Positions 10,248-19,508 of a stretch of DNA of 64,000 bases are shown piece after piece; the stretch's first letter is position 1; every line of letters starts with the position of its first letter. Location of the stretch: the NCBI RefSeq assembly GCF_000328475.2, contig NC_026485.1:310001-374000 (forward strand), written 5' to 3'. This DNA is from Mycosarcoma maydis. Taxonomy: Eukaryota; Basidiomycota; Ustilaginomycetes; Ustilaginales. The notes under the pieces are model-generated. The model saw only the letters and a list, made by a program, of their open reading frames with translations, ran no database searches and had not been told where the DNA came from. The translations under genes were made by a program, and so were the position numbers.

Positions 10248-11763
10248 CCAAAGTTGAGCACGCAAGCAGACGCCCATTTGCTGCAAGATCCTCGATGGCA
10301 CCAATCGCGAATCGACCACATCGCGATTCCTAGCAAAGTTCTCGATTGTGCTTCTCGACACCACCACCCACCGATCCCACCATCTTGATGAATCTTATCA
10401 CCCTTTTTCCATCCCAAACTAGCGTCGATGCTAGTATCTTTCTCGTACTTGAAGAGTCGCCAAAGTCGCAGCCCATCGATATCCGAGACACGGTCTGTCT
10501 CGTTTCGTGCTTGCGTCTTCACGGCGCACAGTATGCTTTCTATTCGAAGTCTGATTTGGTTCGAAAGCCGCCTACGGTACTGAGTGCCAGATGATGAGAA
10601 ATGTCTGCAACTCGTTGCATTTGCTTTATGGTTGTGCTCGACTGAAAGCGAGTGATGCGTGGTTGAGTGTGTCGTAGTTTTGGCGATCCCGAGATTGTTT
10701 ACAGGTGCCACTCTAGCGGGCGCAACCAGGTGGTTGTCTTGCAACTCACGACTGCTGCTGGCGTCACTGCGCAGTACAGCAGAGAGCACGTAGAGAGCTC
10801 GCAATGTGTCGCGACGCAGCACGATGCACGGATGCACGGATGCACGGATGCACGGATGTACGGATGCATTTCCTGGTCAGCTGGCGTGCACTCCATCACG
10901 TTTTGTAAGCCAAAAACCCGCATCATCCAATCAGCGCTCCGCTTCAAGACAGTAAGCCTAAGACACATAGACGCTGCCAAGCGTAGCCCTATCGCTGCGC
11001 CTTGCCATGCCGCTCCTCTCAGATGCCAACCGTCCGCCGCACAACCCCATGTGCCAAGCAAACAACACATCTCACCAATCAAACCACTTGCATGCACTCC
11101 CAACCGACCATGTGCTGACTAAGTCGATGATCGCTCAAGCAAGAGTGCGCCTCGGTGCATTTGGCTGCTTGCCTGGCGAGGTCCGGAAAGCATCTCTGTA
11201 TTTCGTCTGGTTGCGTGATAGGCGGTAGGACTTGAGAGGATCGCGAGAAGCTCAAGCTTGAGTTGGTCTGTGTGCACGTCGGACGCGACTGCGACATCGA
11301 CCACGGACGCGAGTTGAGCTGCTTTGCTCTGTTCGGTCTCATTTCGGAGCTGAGAAGCGATGCAACCAGATAAAGCTCTCGAGGAAACAAAGAATCGATC
11401 CTTCGACAGTGCACGCAAGACGAGGTTGCAGAGGTGCGTGTGTGTGTGAAAGAGAACGCGGGCCAAAAGACGTCCAAGCTAAGGCTTGGCGACGAACGAT
11501 GGCAATTTCATCTCGGTCTGAGCCAACAACAGGTACATCAAGACACAAAGCGAAACTACGAGACAAGCGTCACATGGGCGCATGTCGTAGCTCGACGAGT
11601 AGTTGGTAGTCGCTGCAGAATGTGGACACTGCGTTGAGCTTGTCGTTGCTGCGACGTGTTGCGAATAAATGAGCTGCTGTTCAGCGTCGCTTGCTCGCCG
11701 ATCAGCCAGGACGTCGTGCGTATCTGAAGACAAGTGGAGCCAGAAAGAATCCGATACACAAGA
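10248..11763. other. Gene-free spacer between the two secreted paralogues
   Basis: Open frames here on either strand are short, lack family resemblance and look like chance. The stretch holds an octamer array (10826-10868). AT-rich AATAAAT at about 11664 lies roughly 95 bp upstream of the second paralogue and could be its TATA element, though weakly supported. Confidence 0.6.
10826..10868. repeat. Octamer tandem array (GCACGGAT)n
   Basis: Four perfect GCACGGAT copies are followed by one with a single change (GTACGGAT). It lies between the two paralogous secreted-protein genes and resembles the GCACGGCT array at 928-971. Confidence 0.93.
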
Positions 11764-12465
11764 ATGGACACCTCGATCAAGCCTCGTACCTCGCGCACAC
11801 TGTTCGCAGTATGCGCCCTGCTACTGATTCTCGTCTGCCTACATGACAATGTCGGCTCCATGCCTCTGCCGGCACGCGGTCCCGTGCGCGCTTCCGATTC
11901 GAACCGGCGCACACCTTACAAAAACATCTATCGCTCCTTGGTGGATCCGTTCGAGCTGTATAGCAACCGCCCATCCGTTCGCGCACCCGTCTTGGCGCCT
12001 CGTACCACCGACAATCCATCCTCTGCTGTAACCCGCAACTACGTGCACATGCTTCGTACGAACCCGGCGTACATTTCGCCCTCGGCAGGCGACGCCGTAG
12101 ACAGCGTTCTAGCGCGTATGCGCGCGCTCCTCGACCGCAGCCATCCGGCACCCACCTTAGCCGAACAACGAAGCTTACTAGCCCTGTTCGACGATGTGGC
12201 TCGACAAGCAACGTGGGATCTGCAAAACCCGCTCCACCCGAACAACATTGGCGCTCAGCATGCGGTTCCAATCGCACGCCTGAAATCCAAGTACAAAGAG
12301 GTGATCGAGCTGCTCGACGCCGAGGGCAGATTGAGCAAGTTGACCAATCACTTGAACGATGCGGATAGCGATCGGTTCTTGAACGCGTTCGACCTGTTAA
12401 ACACCGAGCACACACTCTTGGAGATTGTGGGCGCGAACCATGCTGCAAGATTCCCAGGCCTATAG
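11764..12465 (+). CDS. Small secreted protein, candidate effector, paralogue 2
   Basis: 233 aa from the ATG at 11764; the frame is open further upstream but without an ATG. Residues 1-32 are a signal peptide with core LFAVCALLLILVCL. The mature part probably begins near MPLPARG, like the PLPPRR start of the paralogue at 9527. I see no cysteine in the mature chain. Conserved blocks with paralogue 1 are YRSLVDPFELY, NPAYISP, FDDVARQAT, LHPNNIGAQHAV and KLTN, followed by an intact tail ending AARFPGL. The middle and C-terminal parts look mainly helical. The same orientation and the 1.5 kb spacing indicate tandem duplication. No known fold or enzyme motif is visible. The function is unknown; a role in host interaction or the cell surface is an inference. 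Confidence 0.85.
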   Translation: MDTSIKPRTSRTLFAVCALLLILVCLHDNVGSMPLPARGPVRASDSNRRTPYKNIYRSLVDPFELYSNRPSVRAPVLAPRTTDNPSSAVTRNYVHMLRTNPAYISPSAGDAVDSVLARMRALLDRSHPAPTLAEQRSLLALFDDVARQATWDLQNPLHPNNIGAQHAVPIARLKSKYKEVIELLDAEGRLSKLTNHLNDADSDRFLNAFDLLNTEHTLLEIVGANHAARFPGL

Positions 12466-12612
12466 ATGCAAGCGATCGAAACGAGAGAGCGCAAGTGGGT
12501 TTGCTCGTTGGTGGGCGCTGGGTATACTGTGGTTTGGCCATGTTAGATGTGGGTACGGTAGCGTGTTGGTGCTTGCAAAGCTTGTGAACAGCAGCAAATG
12601 GTCGATCCTTTC

Positions 12613-13032
12613 TTAAGAGGGCGTTTGTGTATGTTGGCTGTGCTGTGCATCATTTTGAATCGACGCATTTGCATCATCTTGCTCGTTGGCAGCGTGCCGC
12701 TTCATCCACTCCTCATCGTCCCACACGGCTCTCGCCTGCGTTGCTCCGCCCGCCACTCCTTGCTTGACCTTGGCGGCGTCCGCCAGATTCACCTCGACCG
12801 TCCTACCCCGGATCGCATTCAGATGCATGTTATCAATCGCATCCAGTGCATCGTCTGTGCTGGAAAATGTGACAAAGCCGAATCCTTTATTGCGTCTCCC
12901 CGTAGGCGTCGAGGTGAAAGGCACAGAGACCGAGACAATGTCGCCAAAGGGGGCAAAGTAGCTGGATAGAGAGGTCTCGTCAAGCTGTGCAGGTATGTTG
13001 CCGACGTAGACTGTGGCTGAAGATGTTGACAT
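12613..13032 (-). CDS. RRM-only RNA-binding protein related to the RRM half of CYP33/PPIE
   Basis: 139 aa with a single RNA-recognition motif at about residues 7-85. RNP2 is VYVGNI and RNP1 is KGFGFVTF. The pattern IDNMHLNAIRGRTVEVNLA and the following acidic-aromatic stretch AVWDDEEW resemble the RRM and linker of the nuclear cyclophilin PPIE/CYP33 (IDNMNES, GRTIRVNLA, VWSDDDW). No peptidyl-prolyl isomerase domain follows: the protein ends in a hydrophilic Gln/Asn-rich tail. It is probably nuclear and linked to pre-mRNA processing or chromatin, by analogy only. It lies 418 bp upstream of, and in the same orientation as, the reductase ending at 13451. Confidence 0.85.
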   Translation of the reverse strand: MSTSSATVYVGNIPAQLDETSLSSYFAPFGDIVSVSVPFTSTPTGRRNKGFGFVTFSSTDDALDAIDNMHLNAIRGRTVEVNLADAAKVKQGVAGGATQARAVWDDEEWMKRHAANEQDDANASIQNDAQHSQHTQTPS

Positions 13033-13450
13033 GGTCGATGATCAATGCAAGCGTAAAGAGGGACGAGTTCGGACGCTTGTTGACTGATGGTCAAGAGGCA
13101 AGGCGAACAAGTGGCACGTCGCGTATCGGAGCAGCGATGTGCAGCGAGTCGTGAGGTGAGTGTCGCTTTCAGAGCCTCAAAAAAAAAAAAATAGCGCCAA
13201 CAAGACCAAAAATCACATCAAGAATAATGGCACCCAAATTACCATGTTCGTGATTCACGATTGCAAAACACCAACATGCAACAGCATTCGGGATTCACAG
13301 GCGTGAGGATTGTGAATGATGCCTGCTGGTGCAAGCAGACTATCAGGAAGCAAAGAAACGAGGAAAATGCTCCAGATACCGATCGATACAAAAGGGAGAT
13401 GCGCTACAAAGTGATTCGTCGTCACAAAGCGCAGATGCAGCTCTTGTTTT
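13033..13450. other. Gap between the reductase and RRM genes
   Basis: No gene is seen. It contains a 12-13-nt A-run near 13180 and one heptamer pair (CGTGATTCACGATT near 13250). It is probably the RRM-gene promoter and the reductase 3' region. Confidence 0.6.
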
Positions 13451-14557
13451 TCAACCCCACAGCGCAGAATGCTCTCGTGCAGCTTTGTTGTACCTACCAC
13501 CGGCCGTCTTGAAGTGCTTGACCTTGTGATCCAACTTGGCCTTGGTATCTGGGTCTAGCTGCACGTTGGCTGACTCTGCGTTCTCCTGCGCTCTACTAGC
13601 CTTACTTGTTCCCGGCAGGGGGACGATCACATGGCTGCTGGCAATCAACCAGGCCAGACCCAACTGCGTTGGTGTCACTTGCGGCTTGTGCTGCTTGGCG
13701 AGTGTTTTGAACTCGTTGGCAAGTTCAAGGTTCTTTGCCAGATTTTCACCCTGCAAACGATCCATGTGACGACGAATGTCACTTTCTGGCAGATCATCGA
13801 CGGACTGAATGTTACCGGTGAGAATGCCCTTTCCAGTGGGCGAGTAGGCCAGGATGGGGATCTTTTGAGATGAGCAGAAACTGACAATACCCTGGTCGAA
13901 GGCTCCCAACTCCCATGGGCTTACCTCTAACTCAACGCAGGCGATTGGTGCAACGCTGACAGCCTCCCTGATACTCTCTAGACCAAGTTCGGAGAGCGAG
14001 ATATGCTTGAAGAGTCGCTTGCCTTGTTGCTGCTTGCCTTCAGAATCGATGTACGTCTCTGAAGAGAGGGAGAGCATGTTGTTCATGGTCTGTTTGATGC
14101 CCACTTTGGTGTCGCGACGAGCCATCTCGTAAAGATCGATTTCTTTGCCGCCGTGATCAGTACCAAGGTGCTCACGGATGGCACCAAGATCGTCATGGAG
14201 CGCGTCGAGAGACGCATCGGGGGTCAAGCCAGCCATACCTTTGGAACGGTAATTTGCAATGGGGATACCTCCTTTGACAGAGAGGATCGTCTTGGACTTG
14301 TACTCGGGGTAAGCCTCGTAGAAACGGCGCAGGAGCTCAAGGTTGGCATAAGGGTCGGTTTGAGGGCCGTAGAATGTGCCCGTATTCAGCAGGCTGCTGC
14401 CGGAGTCGACGGCGGTCTTGATGGTTTCGAAGGCTTGCTGATCGGACGTGCGATCCTTGGGGTCACACCAAGTCATGCCCATGCAGCCAAAGGCAACACG
14501 ACCGATCTGGATGTGGCTCGCACTGCCGCCCAGAGCTATGGTCGGGATGGGCGACAT
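13451..14557 (-). CDS. plr1: Aldo-keto reductase, pyridoxal reductase type (AKR8-like)
   Basis: 368-aa predicted NADPH-dependent oxidoreductase with a TIM-barrel fold, probably cytosolic. In Schizosaccharomyces pombe, Plr1 reduces pyridoxal to pyridoxine. Family features are FGCMGMTW near the N terminus, the segment LLNTGTFYGPQTDPYANLEL with the catalytic Tyr, the strand with catalytic Lys (ILSVKGG) and the C-terminal cofactor region VIVPLPGTSK. The usual catalytic Asp (DTA/DTS before FYG) is Asn here, and the usual catalytic His position reads DLYEMAR. Substitutions at the His position also occur in the pyridoxal reductase branch. The ATG is at 14555-14557. Confidence 0.85.
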   Translation of the reverse strand: MSPIPTIALGGSASHIQIGRVAFGCMGMTWCDPKDRTSDQQAFETIKTAVDSGSSLLNTGTFYGPQTDPYANLELLRRFYEAYPEYKSKTILSVKGGIPIANYRSKGMAGLTPDASLDALHDDLGAIREHLGTDHGGKEIDLYEMARRDTKVGIKQTMNNMLSLSSETYIDSEGKQQQGKRLFKHISLSELGLESIREAVSVAPIACVELEVSPWELGAFDQGIVSFCSSQKIPILAYSPTGKGILTGNIQSVDDLPESDIRRHMDRLQGENLAKNLELANEFKTLAKQHKPQVTPTQLGLAWLIASSHVIVPLPGTSKASRAQENAESANVQLDPDTKAKLDHKVKHFKTAGGRYNKAAREHSALWG

Positions 14558-16032
14558 GCTTTCGGAGCGTTACCCTGATCTTGATGTGAGACGAGGTGGT
14601 GATGCGAACGGAAGGGCAACACTACAACCGAGCCGCGGACCAAGAAGGGCTGTCTTGCTCATCACGAAGATCAAGACGCGGCGTTACAGCATGCGCGATT
14701 CACGATGCGCGGTTTGTCTAGTTGATCAGCACAACCGCTGGCGACGGAAGTGAAAGTGGAGGCGGAGGAAGAGCACAGATCACACGCAAGCACGCTGGAC
14801 GCAAAAGGGTATCGGGTGTTAGAGCGTATCTTGCTGATTTTTTTGGCAATCCGACAAAACGCAAAACACAACACGCAAAGCCCGAGGCCGCACGCCAAAC
14901 AAATCGTGAATCGTGAATCGAAAATGCACGTGATGGACAATCGAGAATATGAGCGGAGCGCGTCTGTGTATGCGTCGTGCATCAGCATTCAGCATCACGC
15001 TTCACGAATCACGAATCGTAACTCGCCTGCGTGAATCGCAAAACTCGGCATGTTATTGATTACTTGTTGACAGCACACACACACACACACACGTGACTCT
15101 CACCACTCACGACTCGTGACTGTGAGGTTTGCACTCTGACAGCGTTGCACAATGGTCCAGATACGCAATCTACGCTCAACCATGAATGATGCTCACACCA
15201 CACTTGTAAGGCTAGCGGGAAACTTGGGCCGACAAGCTTGTCGTCTAATCTGATGAAAAGAGAACAAGTCCGCTCAAGAACCAAGTGGACTGAGAACGAA
15301 AGAAAGATCCGTCATCTGTTGGTCGTTGGTCTGTTCATGTTGTGTTGAAATCTACTCGTCTCTTTGCGTGGCTCTCTGTGTCAATTAACAATCACCAAAC
15401 CGACGCAACTCTTCTCACAGCAAATGAACGAGTCGTGAGTCTGGCTGTGTGTCGTTTGAACCCTTCCACTCAGCTCTCCCTCGTGTAGACGTTTCCTCCT
15501 ACAAGCCCGACGCAACTTGTGTGCACACACAGAGGTGACCGTTTCATGTTTGCCGCTTTTGCTCCGACGCAAGTGTACCTCAGTATTTACTACCAATCCT
15601 CAGTATCTCACAGCACAGCAACACACACTCCTCGACTCTCCCTGTGTCACACACAAACAGCACTTGTCTCTTTCTCCTTGCAATTCTCTTGCTCTCTCTT
15701 CATCACTCGTCGTTCTCCCCTCCTACCCTCACCCTCCCCGTCGACATCTTTACTTGTTGCGTCTACCTACCTGGCTGCTGGTGCGACAAGACTCTACCAA
15801 GCACCTCCTCGTCGACACCTTCGTCATCAGCACTCGTCAGCAACAACTACCACCACACCAACACAAACAACATCATCGACAAACATTGGCTCGACCCTTG
15901 AAGCCTCGCAATCACAAAGCTTTCAGGATTGTCTCTCTGCACTCGTTTCCGTCTAGCTAGTCTCACCTATCTGATACAACTGTCTTCAGCTCCATACCCT
16001 TTTTGTCATCCAGCGTTAGCTGTACCATTATC
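14558..16032. other. Divergent promoter region, reductase and polo kinase
   Basis: No gene is seen. It contains heptamer runs (about 14903-14925, 15000-15020 and 15095-15120) and a CA run (15074-15092). A strongly pyrimidine-rich plus strand from about 15600 to 16030 looks like the long 5' leader of the kinase gene. Confidence 0.6.
15074..15092. repeat. CA dinucleotide microsatellite
   Basis: About nine to ten CA units, followed directly by CGTGACT. Confidence 0.9.
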
Positions 16033-18937
16033 ATGGCATCCACAATGGCCACAGGGCCTTCTTCACTAGCCCATCAGTTGCCCGCTCACCCTGGCTATGC
16101 TCGCACTTCCACTGCCCCCACCACTTCCACACTTCCATCACGTCCCCGACCCGCATCCACCATTGCTTCAAAACAGCCCACCACCAGCGCTGCACCCCCC
16201 GCCACAGCTGCTACTGCTACTGCTACCACTACCACATCTTCCAAGTCATCATCAAAGAAACCTACCCTGCCACCTCCTCCCAAAGTCATCATTGACTCCG
16301 AAGGTCGTGCTTTCAAGCGAGGCGATCTTCTTGGTCAGGTTAGTACTGCCTCGTTTCTTTGCAGACACATTCACGTCCCTCTTGACACTGACAGCTGTCT
16401 TCCTGCTTCTTGACGCCAAACAGGGCGGCTTCGCTCGCGTCTACATGGCTGTCGACCCAGAAGGTCGTCGCAAAGCCTTCAAAGTCATCGCCAAGTCCGC
16501 CATCGCCAAATCACGCAAGAACCGCCAAAAAATCCTTGCCGAGATCATGATCCACAAATCCGTCGACCACATCCACGTCGTCAAGTTCGAAGACTGCTTC
16601 GAAGACGATTCAAACGTCTACTTTCGTCTCGAGCTCTGCCGTAACGGCTCGCTCAACGACGTTGTCAAGAGACGCGGCCCCTACACCGAACCCGAAGCAC
16701 GCTACCTCATGGTCCAGATTCTCGCTGGCACTCAAAACTTGCATCAGAACAGCATCATCCATCGCGATCTCAAGCTTGGCAATATCTTTTTGGATGAAAA
16801 GATGCACGTCAAAATTGGCGACTTTGGTCTCGCCGCTCTGCTCAAGCATCCCGAAGAGAGGAAAAAGACGGTCTGCGGTACACCGAATTACATTGCACCC
16901 GAGATCTTGTATGACCAGGGTCAAGGCCATAGCTTCGAGGTGGATATCTGGAGCGTTGGCGTCATCATGTATACGCTTCTCGTGGGAAGGCCTCCATTCC
17001 AGACGCCCAAAGTCGACGAGATCTACGAGCGAATCCGTCAAAATGCATACGAGATTCCACCTCAAGCTGGCTTAAGCACCGAGGCGGTCGATCTCATCAC
17101 GAGAATCTTGACACATAACCCTGCTCAGCGACCTACGCTGGTGCAGATCATGAACCATGCCTGGTTCCAGTGTGGTCCTGTCCCTCTGACCATTCCGTCT
17201 ACCGCGATCGAGGGTACACCTTTCTTGCCACCCATTACCGCCAGAGAGAGCGCGCGCAACTTGGAGATGCTCAAGAAGCAAGCTCGCTGGAACGATCGTG
17301 CAGACGATCTGCTCGACGACATCCTCGCCGCCAACACCGATGGCTCATCCCCCGAAACTTACTCGGATGCTCGCGACGAGCCAGTCGAAGTTGTCATCGA
17401 TCCAAGGACTGAGCTTGAACAAGCGGAACAAGTCGAGGAGAGACGTGAACAACTGGATCGCGAATTCCATCACGCCATTCAACCCGAATCGCCCATCTCA
17501 GCGCTGCTCAAGGCAGGTCGCCAACCGCTCATCAAGGCACCTGCTCCACCGCCGCAGAGCTTCGCCAGGTCCACAGCCAATAGTCTGGCCAAACAGCTTT
17601 CCAGCTTGACGCTTTCCCGACACGTGGGTGATAAGGAGAATGCCAACCCGATGGCGCCTCCTCCGCCCGCTCCTGCTGCTAGGCCAGAGTTCGGCAGGAT
17701 GTATTCGCGTAACACCAACGTTGCACCTGCTGCTGCTCAGCCGCAAGACGAGAGGGCGCTGCAACACAAGACGCGTCTCGTTGCAAGCACGGCAAGTGGA
17801 GCCGGTGGGGGCGCTCCAAGTGCGCTCAGCCGTCCAGTGTCCCTGGCGTCTTCGATCAACGAACAATATAACTCGCTAGCGCGCTCGTCCTCGCGTGCCA
17901 CGCTGGCATCGGTCGGCAGCTCCACGGCGCTCGCTTCTGGCGCCAAGAAGACGAAAACGTCGATTGAAGTCATCATCTCGCACCTCGACTCGGCACTCAT
18001 CTGTCTGGAATCCAACAGTCGCTACACGCCGCCTTCGAGCTCAGCCATGGATGCAGTTCGATTCGTTGAAACGTCATGCGAGCTCAACGGCACTTGTCTC
18101 ACACCCGAGTCGCCTCGCACATTCCTGATTTCTTGGCTCGATCACTCGGAACGGTACGGTCTTGGCTATGCGCTCTCGGATGGCACGGTAGGCGTGTATT
18201 TCCGAGATGCGACCTCTATGGTGCTTTCAGCGAGCAAAAAGCATGTGGATTACATCTCGACGATTCGGGCCTCCAAAGTGGCTACGCCGGGAGCGGTGAA
18301 AACGGATCAATTGAAGCGGGAGAACTTTGTCATGGCTTGTGCTCCCGCCACTAGCAGCACAGCTTGTCCCGCCATAGCCGACGATGGGTCAGTTCCACGA
18401 GAGCTTCACTCGCGTGTCCGAGTGATGAAGTATTTCGAGAAAGAAATCATGGATCGACTGTACGGTGCCGACTCTCCGCTCACCTTCACTGACGCCGAAC
18501 GAACGTCTGGCATGACGTTTGTCCATAAATGGTACAAGACAAAGGACGCAATTGTGTTCCGACTGAGCAACGGTACGGTTCAACTCAACTTCTACGACCA
18601 TACCAAAGTGTTGCTCACGCACGGAGCAATGGTGATCAGCGTGATCGAGCCACTGGACAAGACGGGCGGGGTCCCCAGAATGACGAGTTGGACGTTGGCT
18701 GAGTTTGTGAGTATCGCAAGGAGCGATCGCAGTGCCAGGGAGGCGCAAGGCGCTGTCGAGGACGATCGAGGCGAGCCGACGACGCTCAGGAAGACCAGAC
18801 CCGCCGAGAGGAGGAAGGTGAGGGGTTTGGTAACCAAACTGAGGTATGCCGTCGAGGTGCTTCATACCACAGTGCAGAGCAAGAGAACCGGTTTAGTACG
18901 CAGCGACTCTGCCACCACTACCAACGCCGTCAATTGA
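16033..18937 (+). CDS. CDC5: Polo-like kinase (Cdc5/Plk1)
   Basis: Two exons, 16033-16338 and 16424-18937, encoding 939 aa. The 85-bp intron (16339-16423) is phase 0, starts GTTAGT, ends CAG and has a CTGAC branch-like site. Splicing restores the glycine-rich loop LLGQGGFARVY. Residues 1-90 are a Ser/Thr/Pro-rich tail. The kinase domain spans about 95-355, with HRDLK at 215-219 (D217), DFG and the activation loop KKTVCGTPNYIAPEI with Thr251 at the activating site. After a long linker come two polo boxes, about 668-740 (SWLDHSERYGLGY, with the pincer Trp) and 800-865 (KWYKTKDAIVF and YDHTKVLL, keeping the His and Lys that bind phosphopeptide). Polo kinases drive mitotic entry, spindle function, cohesin removal and cytokinesis. 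The ATG at 16045 is an alternative start. Confidence 0.96.
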
Positions 18938-19508
18938 TAGTCTGGTTATTCAACGTTCATCGTCCGTCATGCCGCGTCACAAGGCCGCGCATCCTCCATC
19001 CGCAATTCAAGTACATCACTCCCACCATAGTGCATCCAGCATCCATCAGCGCCCGATCCATCGTTTCATTTCGGTCCGTTCCGCTTTTCCATCGCATCAT
19101 ATCATTAGTCTGCACATTTTCACTAGCTTCACTAGTTCGCCAGCGTTCATGCCAACCATTCGACATTCATCGATATCTTGACATTCCAAGCTTTTTTGTC
19201 CGCTTTGCTTATCATGCTCATTGCTTGCTCATAGTGCCATTTGATTGATTCATTGATTCGTCGTCGACGTTGCGTATGCACTGTTTGGCGTGCCAGCTAG
19301 AAGTGTGGCGAGCGACGAGACGGAGCGCGTTTTGGCGGGCATTCTGAGGAAGCAGTCGAAATGCGACCACACAGGCATGCGCAAAACAGCGCGAGCGAAC
19401 GCGGGATCGATGGCTGATCGCACAGTAGAATCCACGCAGCGCGTAAACGAGGGGAGCGCACAAGACGACAACGCTACGAAACGAGCAGCGTTGCGAGCGA
19501 GAAAGGCT
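18938..19508. other. Convergent 3' region between polo kinase and BTB/CAP-Gly genes
   Basis: Nothing coding is recognised. Both flanking genes end here, so the stretch should hold both 3' UTRs. Confidence 0.6.

Noticed and set aside
10244..10837. A 197-codon minus-strand frame between the secreted paralogues
   Set aside because: No family resemblance, mixed composition, and it overlaps the conserved C-terminal remnant of paralogue 1 at its end. Probably chance.
11777..12541. A 254-codon open frame antisense to secreted paralogue 2
   Set aside because: It is rich in Arg and Cys with no domain. The sense strand has a signal peptide and a paralogue, so the antisense frame is not needed.
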